Positions 17,985 through 26,659 of a stretch of DNA of 64,000 bases are shown piece after piece. The first letter of the stretch is position 1. Each line of letters opens with the position of its first letter. The stretch is from Kribbella rubisoli (GTDB lineage Bacteria; Actinomycetota; Actinomycetes; Propionibacteriales; Kribbellaceae): contig NZ_SHKR01000011.1 of the NCBI RefSeq assembly GCF_004217145.1, forward strand, positions 372,001 to 436,000, in the 5' to 3' direction. Position numbers and translations under genes: made by a program. A model generated the notes under the pieces. The model saw nothing but the letters and a program-made list of their open reading frames with translations, made no database searches and was not told where the DNA came from.

Positions 17985-19175
17985 TCAGAGCTTGTAGTCC
18001 TCGAGCAGGCGTCGGCCGATGATCATCCGCTGGATATCGGCCGTACCTTCACCGATCAGCAGCATCGGGGCCTCGCGGTACAGCCGCTCGATCTCGTACT
18101 CCTTGGAGAACCCGTACCCGCCATGGATGCGGAACGAGTCCTCCACCACCTGGGAGCAGTACTCACTCGCCAGGTACTTCGCCACGCCGGCCTCGAAGTC
18201 GTTGCGGGAGCCGCTGTCCTTCTTCCGCGCCGCCTTCACCATCAGCTCGTGCGCCGCCTCGACCTTCACCGCCATGTCGGCGAGCCGGAACAGCACGGCC
18301 TGGTGCTCGGCGATCTTCTTGCCGAAGGTCTCCCGCTGCTGGGCATAGGTGATGCCCAGCTCGAACGCCCGCCGCGCGACACCGCACCCGCGCGCCGCGA
18401 CGTTGACGCGGCCCACCTCGACGCCGTCCATCATCTGGTAGAAACCCTTGCCCGGTACGCCGCCGAGGATCTGGGCGCCGTCGATCCGGTAGCCGTCGAA
18501 GACCAGCTCGGTCGTGTCGACGCCCTTGTAGCCCATCTTCTCGATCTTGCCGGGGATCGTGAGGCCCTTGTCCACCTCGCCGAACCCGGGCTCCTTCTCG
18601 ACCAGGAACGTGGTCATGTTCTTGTAGACCGAGTCCTGCCCCTCGTCGGTCTTCACCAGGACGGCGACCAGGTTCGACGAGCCGCCGTTGGTCAGCCACA
18701 TCTTCTGGCCGTTGATCACATAGCCGTCGCCCTCGCGAGTGGCCTTGGTCTTGATCGCGGCCACGTCGGAACCGCAGCCCGGCTCGGACATCGAGAACGC
18801 GCCGCGGACCTCACCGGTGGCCATCCGGGGCAGGTACTTCTGCTTCTGCTCGTCGGTGCCGTGCTGCAGCAGCATGTACGCAACGATGAAGTGCGTGTTG
18901 ATGATGCCGGAGACGCTCATCCAGCCGCGGGCGATCTCCTCGACGCACAGTGCGTACGTGAGCAGCGATTCGCCCAGGCCGCCGTACTCCTCGGGGATCA
19001 TCAGCCCGAACAGGCCGAGCTCCTTGAGGCCCTCGACGATCTCGGTCGGGTACTCGTCGCGGTGCTCGAGCTCGGTGGCGACCGGAAGGATCTCCGCCTC
19101 GACGAACGCGCGGACCGTCTTCAGGATCTCCTCCTGGACGTCGGTCAGCCCGTCGGTCTGCTGCAGCCTGCTCAT
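17985..19175 (-). CDS. acyl-CoA dehydrogenase
   Basis: 396 residues, FAD-dependent. Substrate and FAD motifs AFSMSEPGCGSDVAAIKTKA and the C-terminal LIGEGTADIQRMIIGRRLL; the Glu of GEGTA is the catalytic base. Full-length for the family. The MaoC and CitE-like genes on the same strand suggest methylsuccinyl-CoA dehydrogenase of the ethylmalonyl-CoA pathway as one candidate, but a short-branched-chain or general fatty acyl-CoA substrate is equally possible from sequence. Confidence 0.85.
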   Translation of the reverse strand: MSRLQQTDGLTDVQEEILKTVRAFVEAEILPVATELEHRDEYPTEIVEGLKELGLFGLMIPEEYGGLGESLLTYALCVEEIARGWMSVSGIINTHFIVAYMLLQHGTDEQKQKYLPRMATGEVRGAFSMSEPGCGSDVAAIKTKATREGDGYVINGQKMWLTNGGSSNLVAVLVKTDEGQDSVYKNMTTFLVEKEPGFGEVDKGLTIPGKIEKMGYKGVDTTELVFDGYRIDGAQILGGVPGKGFYQMMDGVEVGRVNVAARGCGVARRAFELGITYAQQRETFGKKIAEHQAVLFRLADMAVKVEAAHELMVKAARKKDSGSRNDFEAGVAKYLASEYCSQVVEDSFRIHGGYGFSKEYEIERLYREAPMLLIGEGTADIQRMIIGRRLLEDYKL

Positions 19176-19281
19176 CCTCGGCTCCTTCGGTCGGCTTACC
19201 CGCGAGTATCGCGGTTCTCAGCATCCCGGTGCGAGGGTGACACCCGCTGTGACATCGACCACCTGACGGAGGTCGCGTGGC

Positions 19282-20730
19282 TCACTCGTTGTTGTCGTGG
19301 TCCGGGCGTGGGAGTGCCTGCCCGACTGTCTGGAACAGCGCAGCGATCTGCGGCGTCGCCTGCCAGCGGTGATGCTGCTGTGCCTCGAACAGGCGCTGCC
19401 GGGCCGCGTAGAAGTTCCGCGCCGCTGCGTCCGTGTCGCCGTGGTCGAGCGCCTCGGCAGCCCGGTCCAGCTGCTGCGCCGCGTCGCGTGGCGCCTTGCT
19501 GCGGCTGCCCTGCTGAGTCGCGCGGACCTGTGCGGCCAGCGTGCGCAGGTTCTGCACCAGAGCCGCCTGTGGGTTCTGCTGCGTCGGCTTGGTGGTCGGC
19601 TTCGGCGTGGGCTTCTTCGACGGAGTCTTCGACGGCGTCGGCTTGGACTCTGGTGTGGTCTTGGGCGCGCTGGTCGCCTTCACCACGGGTGCTGACGGCG
19701 TACCACCGGCCTGCGCCGGCGGATCGGTCGCCACACCGGCCCGGAGCAGCAGAGCAGCTATTACACCGACTACGACGACAGCGGCCGCTACACCGATCTT
19801 TGCCAGTGGGAGAGCGCGTCGCGACGCCCGGTGTCCGCTGGTAGCAGCCTGTTCGTCGTCGTCCTCCCACTTGCCGACACCGAGAACGTCCTCTGCTGCA
19901 GGCGGTGTAAACGCCAGCACCTGGGTCTGGCTGGCCGGTGTGAGGAGTGCAGCCACATCAGCGGACGACGACGGCCGGTCTGCCGGGTTCTTCGCCAGCA
20001 GGTGCGTGACGAGGTTCGACAGCTCCGCCGGTACGTCGGTACGCGTGATCGGCGGCGGTGGTACGTCGAGGTGCTGGCGCATCACCACATCGACAGTCGG
20101 CCCGGTGAAGGGCGGCGTACCGGTCAGGAGCTCGTGCAGGACACAGCCGAACGAGTACCAGTCGCTGGCCGGCGTGGCCGGTTCGCCACGGACCTGCTCC
20201 GGCGACACGTACGACGCCGTACCGAGCAGAACGCCCAGTCCGGTCGTCTCGTTGCCGGCGCGCTTGGCGATGCCGAAGTCGGTCATCTTGAGCGTGCCGT
20301 CGGGCGCCAGCAGGAGGTTGCCCGGCTTGACGTCCCGGTGGACGATCCCGGCCTCGTGCGCCGCGTCCAGAGCGCGTGCGCCCTGGATGGCGATGTCCGT
20401 GACCAGCTCGGCTGTCGGGAGCCCCGCAGTACGCATGAGCTTCTGGAGGTCGGGGCCTTGGACCAGCTCCATCACCAGGAACACGTGGTCGCCGGCCGCG
20501 CCCACGTCGTACGTCGCGACGACGTTCGGATGGCTCAGCCGCGCTGCGGCCTGCGCCTCCGCCTGGAACCGCTGGACCGCGTCCATGGGGTCGCCGTCGA
20601 GACTCCTGAGGAGTTTGACCGCCACCTGCCGGGCGAGGACGGTGTCCTCGGCCTGCCACACCTCTCCCGCACCGCCCCTGCCGAGCAGGGACACCAACCG
20701 GTACCGACCTGCCAGTACCTCGCCGTTCAC
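19282..20730 (-). CDS. transmembrane serine/threonine protein kinase
   Basis: 482 residues. The kinase domain occupies about 1-265: GRGGAGEVW (P-loop), AVKLLRS (catalytic Lys), HRDVKPGN (catalytic loop), DFGIAKRAG and GTASYVSPEQ (activation segment). One membrane helix follows near residue 315 (IGVAAAVVVVGVIAALLL), then a Pro/Lys/Thr-rich linker and an alpha-helical extracellular domain of about 90 residues; no PASTA repeats. GTG at 20730 is preferred because GGAAGG is 8 nt upstream; another GTG lies at 20739. Ligand of the outer domain unknown. Confidence 0.9.
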   Translation of the reverse strand: MNGEVLAGRYRLVSLLGRGGAGEVWQAEDTVLARQVAVKLLRSLDGDPMDAVQRFQAEAQAAARLSHPNVVATYDVGAAGDHVFLVMELVQGPDLQKLMRTAGLPTAELVTDIAIQGARALDAAHEAGIVHRDVKPGNLLLAPDGTLKMTDFGIAKRAGNETTGLGVLLGTASYVSPEQVRGEPATPASDWYSFGCVLHELLTGTPPFTGPTVDVVMRQHLDVPPPPITRTDVPAELSNLVTHLLAKNPADRPSSSADVAALLTPASQTQVLAFTPPAAEDVLGVGKWEDDDEQAATSGHRASRRALPLAKIGVAAAVVVVGVIAALLLRAGVATDPPAQAGGTPSAPVVKATSAPKTTPESKPTPSKTPSKKPTPKPTTKPTQQNPQAALVQNLRTLAAQVRATQQGSRSKAPRDAAQQLDRAAEALDHGDTDAAARNFYAARQRLFEAQQHHRWQATPQIAALFQTVGQALPRPDHDNNE

Positions 20731-20862
20731 AAACCACACCTTCCGCAGTGGACCGCAACACCTTAGGCGGGAAGCGCCGGAGGATCGAGTCCGCGGCCGA
20801 AACCTTCAGAAAGCCTTCCCGGAACCTCTGCAGACTGCGATCGGAGTACTACGGTGTGTCGC

Positions 20863-21519
20863 ATGAAGCGATCGATTCCCGCCCTGATCGCGGCCGTCCT
20901 CGTCGCCGCGACGCTGACTACGACTACCGCGTCCGCCGCCCCGGTTCACCGCCCGAAGCCGGTGGTCAAGTGCGAGTTCACGCCGACGCCCGAGAACCCG
21001 GCGGCCAAGCCAGTGCGGATCCCGTCCGCGACGGCGCGCGCGAGGGGCACGGTCGACGTGTTCTTCGTGACGAACTACGGCCCGTTCGTCGTCCGGATGG
21101 ACCGCGCCAACGCGCCGTGCGGGGTACACAACTTCGTCCACCTGGTACAGAGCCGGTTCTACGACTCGACGCAGTGCTTCCGGCTGACGAACTCGACGCG
21201 CCTCGGCGTACTGCAGTGCGGCGACATCTACCGCCAGGAGGAAGGCGGGCCGGGGTACAAGTTCCCGGACGAGGTGACGGGCCAGGAGACCTACCCGCGC
21301 GGCACTGTTGCTTATGGCAACCAAGGCCCGGGCACCAACGGCAGCGAGTTCTTCGTCGTCCATTCGTTCGCGAACATCCCGCCGAACTACACCGTCCTCG
21401 GCCACGTGATCGCCGGCATGTCGACGTTCGACCGGATGGTCGCCGCCGGCATCGCCGACCCCGACCAGGACGGCCCGCCGGTGAAGCCGATCCGCATCTA
21501 CAAGGTCTGGAGCTTCTGA
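20863..21519 (+). CDS. secreted cyclophilin-type peptidyl-prolyl isomerase
   Basis: 218 residues with a Sec signal peptide (MKRSIPALIAAVLVAATLTT, cleavage near ASA-AP). The cyclophilin fold is seen in NYGPFVVRMDRANAPCGVHN, RFYDSTQCFRLT, VAYGNQGPGTNGSEFFVVHS and YTVLGHVIAGM. Active-site residues around the usual F-Q-G stretch are altered (VLQCGDIYRQ), so activity may be weak. Probably assists folding outside the membrane. Divergent from the kinase gene. Confidence 0.85.
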   Translation: MKRSIPALIAAVLVAATLTTTTASAAPVHRPKPVVKCEFTPTPENPAAKPVRIPSATARARGTVDVFFVTNYGPFVVRMDRANAPCGVHNFVHLVQSRFYDSTQCFRLTNSTRLGVLQCGDIYRQEEGGPGYKFPDEVTGQETYPRGTVAYGNQGPGTNGSEFFVVHSFANIPPNYTVLGHVIAGMSTFDRMVAAGIADPDQDGPPVKPIRIYKVWSF

Positions 21520-21560
21520 GGGGAGGGTAATTCCCCGCCTCCCGGCCTTACCGTGGCGAC

Positions 21561-22172
21561 GTGGGCACCCGCGGACGACCGAGACATCCCGACGTACTGA
21601 CGCCTGCCGAGTGGCGGGTGGTGCACCTGGTGCGCCACGGCATGTCGAACCGCGAGATCGCGCAGCGCCGCGGGGTGAGCGTCGACGCGGTCAAGTTCCA
21701 CGTCGCCAACGCCTTGCTGAAGCTTGGCCTGCACCGGCGGGCCGAGCTCCGCAGCTGGCGCGGCGTGCCCGCTGACAGCGCGCTACAACGATCGGGAGGC
21801 ACGGACATGCTGCAACTAGGTTCGATCGGGCAGATCGCTCGCCCGGTGAGTGATATCGAGAAGGCGGTCGAGTTCTACGGCGACGTACTAGGTCTCCCGC
21901 ACCTCTACACCTTCGGAGACCTGGCCTTCTTCGACTGCGGCGGCACCCGCCTGTTCCTCAGCACCAGCGAAACCGCCGCCGAGCCGTCGATCATCTACTT
22001 CCGCGTCGACAACATCCAAACGGCGTACGACGAACTCTCCGCGCGCGGCGTCGACTTCGAGCAAGCGCCCCACCTGATCCACAAACACGACAACGGCGTC
22101 GAAGAATGGATGGCCTTCTTCCCCGATCCCGACGGCCACCTACTCGCGATCATGGCGCAGGTCGGGCCTTAG
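21561..22172 (+). CDS. LuxR-type HTH fused to a VOC (glyoxalase-fold) domain
   Basis: 203 residues from a GTG. Residues about 12-65 are a LuxR/GerE helix-turn-helix: LTPAEWRVVHLVRHGMSNRE and SVDAVKFHVANALLKLGL. Residues about 83-200 are a VOC domain: GQIARPVSDIEKAVEFYGD ... FPDPDGHLLAIMAQV. An internal ATG at 21807 with GGGAGG (21794-21799) 7 nt upstream would give the VOC domain alone. The fusion suggests a ligand- or metal-sensing regulator, or two coupled products. Target unknown. Confidence 0.75.
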   Translation: MGTRGRPRHPDVLTPAEWRVVHLVRHGMSNREIAQRRGVSVDAVKFHVANALLKLGLHRRAELRSWRGVPADSALQRSGGTDMLQLGSIGQIARPVSDIEKAVEFYGDVLGLPHLYTFGDLAFFDCGGTRLFLSTSETAAEPSIIYFRVDNIQTAYDELSARGVDFEQAPHLIHKHDNGVEEWMAFFPDPDGHLLAIMAQVGP

Positions 22173-23131
22173 TCCGCCGGGGGTTGCCAGACGTCGGTGC
22201 GGGAGAGGCCGGCGGCGCGGCCCTTGGCGGAGATGACGAGGGCCATTTTGCGGGAGGCCTCGTCGATCATTTCGTCGCCGAGCATGACTGCGCCGCGTCC
22301 GCCGCCGGCTGCCGACGTGTAGTGGTCGTAGGCGTCGAGGATGTTCTCGGCGTGGTCGTAGTCGTCCTGGCGGGGCGAGTAGACCTCGTTGGCGGCAGCG
22401 ATCTGGTCGGGGTGGAGGACCCACTTGCCGTCGAAGCCGAGGGCGGCCGAGCGGCCCGCGACGCGGCGGAAACCGTCGACGTCCTTGATCTGCAGGTACG
22501 GGCCGTCGATCGCCTGCTTGCCGTGCGCCCGCGCGGCCATCAGGATCTGCATCAGGATGTAGTGGTACGCGTCGCCGACGTCGTACCCAGGCGGTTGTTC
22601 GCCGACCACCAAGGACTTCATGTTGATCGAGGCCATGAAGTCGGCCGGGCCGAAAATGATCGTCTCGACCCGCGGCGAGGCCTGCGCGATCGCGTTCACG
22701 TTGGTCAGGCCGAGCGCGTTCTCGATCTGCGCCTCGATGCCGATCCGGCCCGGCTCGTAGCCGTGCACCTTCTCCAACTGGGTGAGCAGCAGGTCGAGCG
22801 CGACCACCTGCTCGGCGGTCTGCACCTTCGGCAGCATGATGCAGTCGAGGTTCGCGCCGGCGCCGCCGACGACCTCGATCACATCGGCGTACGTCCACTC
22901 GGTGGTCCAGTCGTTCACCCGGACGACGCGCAACTTCGTGCCCCAGCCGCCCTCGTTCAGCGCGGCGACGATGTTCTTCCGGGCGTCCGCCTTCGCGATC
23001 GGCGCGACCGAGTCCTCGAGGTCCAGGAACACCTGGTCCGCATCCAGCCCCTTCGCCTTGGCCAGGAACCGCGGGTTGGACCCGGGCGTGGCCAGACACG
23101 ACCGCCGACTGCGCAAAACCTGTTCCGACAT
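22169..23131 (-). CDS. CitE-like CoA ester lyase (HpcH/HpaI family)
   Basis: 320 residues, TIM barrel. RRSCLATPGSNPRFLAKAKG, DQVFLDLEDSVAP (Mg2+-binding Asp/Glu) and IGIEAQIENALGLTNV are typical of L-malyl/beta-methylmalyl-CoA lyases and bacterial CitE homologues. The C-terminal LHPDQIAAANEVYSP completes the fold. It overlaps the convergent LuxR-VOC gene by 4 bp. With the MaoC and acyl-CoA dehydrogenase genes it could cleave beta-methylmalyl-CoA to glyoxylate and propionyl-CoA; assignment by neighbourhood is tentative. Confidence 0.8.
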   Translation of the reverse strand: MSEQVLRSRRSCLATPGSNPRFLAKAKGLDADQVFLDLEDSVAPIAKADARKNIVAALNEGGWGTKLRVVRVNDWTTEWTYADVIEVVGGAGANLDCIMLPKVQTAEQVVALDLLLTQLEKVHGYEPGRIGIEAQIENALGLTNVNAIAQASPRVETIIFGPADFMASINMKSLVVGEQPPGYDVGDAYHYILMQILMAARAHGKQAIDGPYLQIKDVDGFRRVAGRSAALGFDGKWVLHPDQIAAANEVYSPRQDDYDHAENILDAYDHYTSAAGGGRGAVMLGDEMIDEASRKMALVISAKGRAAGLSRTDVWQPPAD

Positions 23132-23227
23132 GTGACCTCCACTCGGTTACCCACCGGTCACCGGCAGCGTACGGCGAAACGCACGCGACCTGCCCGGTGA
23201 CATCGCTCACTGTGACACTCTTGGCCC

Positions 23228-23755
23228 GTGGAGAACGCGGACGCTGTGACGGAGATCGCCGGGGTGATGAAGAAGGCCGGTCTGGTCTGGCTGTCCTGGA
23301 ACGGCGGACGCCCCGCCCCGGCGTGGTTCGCGACCGTCGACGGGCAGTACGTCGTACTGGCTGACGCCGCCGGCAGCGCCGAGCAGCCGCTGCCCGGATT
23401 GGCTACGGCCGGCATGGCGCAGGTCGTCGTACCGGCCAAACCGGCAACCAACCGCCTGGCCAGCTGGACCGCGACCGTCCGGCGGCTGGAGCCCGGGACC
23501 GACGAGTGGACGGCGGCAGCCCAGGTACTGCGGACCGAGCGCCTCAACGCGGCCGGACTGGCCACTCAGCTCGACCGCTGGCAGACGGAGGCCGACATCC
23601 TCGTGCTGGAGCCGACCGGCGAAATCACCGAGACACCGGGACGCTACGACGCCACTCCGCGCGCCGAGGCCCCGATCCCGACCAGTGCGACCACCCGCGG
23701 CAAGGCACCCATCACCCTGCATCGCCCGATCCGCCGTCGCCCCAAGCTGAGCTGA
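23228..23755 (+). CDS. hypothetical protein, possible split-barrel fold
   Basis: 175 residues from a GTG. GLVWLSWNGGRPAPAWFATV and the following alternation of beta-like segments weakly resemble FMN-binding split barrels of the pyridoxamine-oxidase type; the C-terminal third is Pro/Thr/Arg-rich and probably disordered. Divergent from the CitE-like gene. Its stop abuts the stop of the convergent regulator with no base between. Function not recognised. Confidence 0.6.
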   Translation: MENADAVTEIAGVMKKAGLVWLSWNGGRPAPAWFATVDGQYVVLADAAGSAEQPLPGLATAGMAQVVVPAKPATNRLASWTATVRRLEPGTDEWTAAAQVLRTERLNAAGLATQLDRWQTEADILVLEPTGEITETPGRYDATPRAEAPIPTSATTRGKAPITLHRPIRRRPKLS

Positions 23756-24724
23756 CTACAGCCAACCGCGGTCGCGTGCGTGCCAGCCGAGCTGCAGACG
23801 TGAGCGTGAGTGTGTCTGCTCCATCAACTGCTGCACGCGGCGCGCCACCGTGCGCCGGCTGATCCCGAGCCTCGCACCGGCCGCGTCGTCGGTCAGACCG
23901 GCGACCAGGAGAGACAGCAGGTGCCGGTCCTCGGCCGACATCGCCTCCTCGGCCTCCAGACTGTTCGTCTCGGTCACCGACAGCGGGCTGGCACGGTTCC
24001 ACACGGTCTCGAACAGTGCGACGAGGGCATCGAGCAGACTGCACGGATGCACCAGCAGAGCGGCGTCCTGCGCCGGTGTAGCCCAGTCCAGTGGGAGCAA
24101 TGCGAGCTCCCGGTCCGCTACGGCGAGCTTGGTCGGCAACAGGTCGGCAATACGCGCCTGCTCCCCGGCCCGCACGTGACTGACCGCGCTGGCCGCCAGT
24201 ACGGCGTCTCCGAGCGCTGAGCTGTCGTAGACGACCCGATACGCCACACCAGCGCCCTGCCTCGCCAGCTGAGTGCTATTGACCTCAGCCGAAGCGACGT
24301 ACGGCGGTGCAACCAGCTCACGCATCTCTACCCGGGCCGTCCGCTGCACCCGATCGAACGCCAGCCCTACCGCGGGCTCACCAGTGACGATCTCGATGAG
24401 CTCCTCGGTCCGCCGCGCCCCGCCCTGCCTGGTCGCCTCAGCTGCCAGCCGGTACGCCGCCTTGCGGATCCGCTCGAACTCCTCCTCCTGCCGCTGCACC
24501 AGCTGCTCCACGGCAAGCTCCGGCGGCACCGGAACGATCAGCTCGCCCGGCGCCGGCGTACGGTGCACGAACCCTTCGCCCTGCAGTACGTCGACCGCTC
24601 GCTGAACCTCCTCCACCGGCCACCCCAGCCGCGCGGCCAGCTCCGCCGGTGAGGCAGCGCCCCACCGGATCAGGTCCAGGTAGGCCGCCTCGCTCTCGGT
24701 CCCGAGCCCGGTCGATCCCAGCAT
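23756..24724 (-). CDS. LuxR-type HTH regulator with TrmB-like N-terminus
   Basis: 322 residues from ATG 24724 (an upstream start at 24787 lacks a ribosome site). The N-terminal winged-helix-like part reads ELAARLGWPVEEVQRAVDVL, as in TrmB-type actinobacterial regulators. The C-terminal LuxR HTH is LLSLLVAGLTDDAAGARLGI then SRRTVARRVQQLMEQT. This two-HTH architecture is common in streptomycete-like genomes; the signal is unknown. Convergent with the hypothetical gene, divergent from the MgtE-like gene. Confidence 0.8.
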   Translation of the reverse strand: MLGSTGLGTESEAAYLDLIRWGAASPAELAARLGWPVEEVQRAVDVLQGEGFVHRTPAPGELIVPVPPELAVEQLVQRQEEEFERIRKAAYRLAAEATRQGGARRTEELIEIVTGEPAVGLAFDRVQRTARVEMRELVAPPYVASAEVNSTQLARQGAGVAYRVVYDSSALGDAVLAASAVSHVRAGEQARIADLLPTKLAVADRELALLPLDWATPAQDAALLVHPCSLLDALVALFETVWNRASPLSVTETNSLEAEEAMSAEDRHLLSLLVAGLTDDAAGARLGISRRTVARRVQQLMEQTHSRSRLQLGWHARDRGWL

Positions 24725-24812
24725 GTCATTCCCCACTTCACCGTTGCCCGAGGTAAGAAGTCTACGAAGCGTCCTCAGCTGAGACACCGGCTCCGCGGGT
24801 TAGCCTTCGGAC

Positions 24813-26090
24813 ATGACCGGATCACCGTCGCGCGTGTACGTCGCCCGGTTGGCGGGGTTGCCGGTCTACGACCCGAACGGCGACCAGGTCGGCAAGGTCC
24901 GCGACGTAGTGGCGATGATGCGCCAGGACGACCAGCCGCCCCGCGTGCTCGGCCTGGTCGTCGAGGTGTTCACCCGGCGCCGCATCTTCCTCCCGATGAC
25001 CCGTGTCACCTCTGTGGACGTCGGCCACGTCATCACGACCGGCCTGCTCAACGTACGGCGTTTCGAGCAGCGTCCGACCGAAGTACTCGTGCTGGGAGAG
25101 CTGCTCGACCGGACTGTCACCATCACCGACACAGGTGCGACCGCAGTGGTCTACGACATGGCCATGGAGCAGTGGCGGACCCGCGACTGGCTGCTGACCA
25201 AAGTGGCAGTCCGGGAGGGCTCCAAGCGGTTCCGCAGCCGCGGACAGACCTACGTGCTCGACTGGAGGGACGTCACCGGGTTCACCCAGGACGAAGAGGG
25301 CCAGGGCGCCACGCACATCCTGGCCGCGTTCGAATCGATGCGAGCCGCGGACCTGGCCGGCGTACTGCACGATCTGTCCGCCAAGCGGCGCAAGGAGATC
25401 GCAGCCGCGCTGGACGACGAGCGGCTGGCCGATGTGCTGGAGGAGCTGCCCGAGGACATCCAGGTCGAGATCCTCGACGGGCTGGACACCGAGCGAGCCG
25501 CCGACGTACTGGAGGAGATGTCCCCGGACGACGCGGCCGACCTGATCGCGGAGCTGCCGACCGAGACCGCCGAGCGCCTGCTGACGCTGATGGAGCCGGA
25601 CGAAGCAGAGGACGTACGGCGGCTGCTGACCTACGAGGAGCACACTGCCGGCGGTCTGATGACGTCCGAGCCGGTCATCCTGCCGGTGGACGCCACCGTG
25701 GCCGATGCGCTCGCCCATGTGCGCAACGCGGATCTCAGTCCGGCACTGGCCGCGATGATCTACGTCTGCCGTCCGCCGCTGGAGACGCCGACCGGACGGT
25801 TCATCGGGATCGGCCACATCCAGCGGCTGCTGCGCGAGCCACCGTCCGAGCTGGTGTCCGCAGTACTCGACACCGATCTGGACGGGCTGCGGCCGGACGA
25901 CAGCTTGCAGACGGTCAGCAAGTACCTGGCGACGTACAACCTGGTCGCGGCGCCGGTGCTGGACGACGAAGGCCGGCTGCTCGGTGCGGTGACTGTTGAC
26001 GACGTACTGGATCACCTGCTCCCGGACGACTGGCGGGAGCATGACCGTTCCGATCATGGCGAGCAGGAGGGGGACCACGATGCCTCGTGA
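24813..26090 (+). CDS. PRC-barrel/MgtE-N/CBS protein without channel domain
   Basis: 425 residues, soluble. Residues about 5-100 are PRC-barrel-like (GDQVGKVRDVVAMM); about 170-290 form the MgtE intracellular superhelix (ADVLEELPEDIQVEILDGL and DDAADLIAELPTETAERLL); the rest is a CBS pair (TSEPVILPVDATVADALAHV ... VAAPVLDDEGRLLGAVTVDD). The MgtE membrane channel is absent. The next gene, a DUF1003 membrane protein, overlaps its end by 11 bp, so the two may form a Mg2+-sensing membrane complex (inference). The same pair stands near mrp in other actinobacteria, from memory. Confidence 0.85.
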   Translation: MTGSPSRVYVARLAGLPVYDPNGDQVGKVRDVVAMMRQDDQPPRVLGLVVEVFTRRRIFLPMTRVTSVDVGHVITTGLLNVRRFEQRPTEVLVLGELLDRTVTITDTGATAVVYDMAMEQWRTRDWLLTKVAVREGSKRFRSRGQTYVLDWRDVTGFTQDEEGQGATHILAAFESMRAADLAGVLHDLSAKRRKEIAAALDDERLADVLEELPEDIQVEILDGLDTERAADVLEEMSPDDAADLIAELPTETAERLLTLMEPDEAEDVRRLLTYEEHTAGGLMTSEPVILPVDATVADALAHVRNADLSPALAAMIYVCRPPLETPTGRFIGIGHIQRLLREPPSELVSAVLDTDLDGLRPDDSLQTVSKYLATYNLVAAPVLDDEGRLLGAVTVDDVLDHLLPDDWREHDRSDHGEQEGDHDAS

Positions 26091-26619
26091 CGACCGCCGG
26101 TCCTCGGACGAGCGCCGGCTGTTCCGCGGTACGACGACGCGGCTCGACATACCGCGGGACTGGCGGCGCACGTTCGTACCGCGGCCGACGTACGACGCGG
26201 ACGCGTTCGGGCGGCTGTCCGAGCGGATCGCGCGCTTCCTCGGCACCGGGCAGTTCCTGGTCTACATGACCGCGACGATCCTGTTCTGGGTCGGCTGGAA
26301 CATCTTCGCGCCGGAGAGCGTGCGGTTCGACCAGTACCCGTTCATCTTCCTGACGCTGGCGCTCAGCCTGCAGGCGTCGTACGCCGCTCCGCTGATCCTG
26401 CTCGCCCAGAACCGGCAGGAGGCCCGCGACCGGGTCCAGTACGAGCGCGACCGCGGCGTCGACGCCCGGACCCGTGCGGACATGGAGTTCCTGGCCCGTG
26501 AGATGGCGTCGCTGCGGATGGCCGTCGGCGAGGTCGCGACCCGCGACTTCCTTCGTTCCGAGCTTCGCTCGCTGCTCGCCGATCTGGACCTGAACAGCCG
26601 CGAGGACGACCGGGTTTGA
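26080..26619 (+). CDS. DUF1003 membrane protein
   Basis: 179 residues. Two hydrophobic segments, FLVYMTATILFWVGWNIFA and FIFLTLALSLQASYAAPLIL, followed by LAQNRQEARDR and a coiled-coil-like charged tail, define DUF1003. ATG at 26080 has GGAGGGGG upstream, and the gene overlaps the MgtE-N/CBS gene. Role unknown; see that entry. Confidence 0.85.
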   Translation: MPRDDRRSSDERRLFRGTTTRLDIPRDWRRTFVPRPTYDADAFGRLSERIARFLGTGQFLVYMTATILFWVGWNIFAPESVRFDQYPFIFLTLALSLQASYAAPLILLAQNRQEARDRVQYERDRGVDARTRADMEFLAREMASLRMAVGEVATRDFLRSELRSLLADLDLNSREDDRV

Positions 26620-26659
26620 CCCCGAGCTACCCTCACTATCAGGTGAGGAAGGACGTGGG

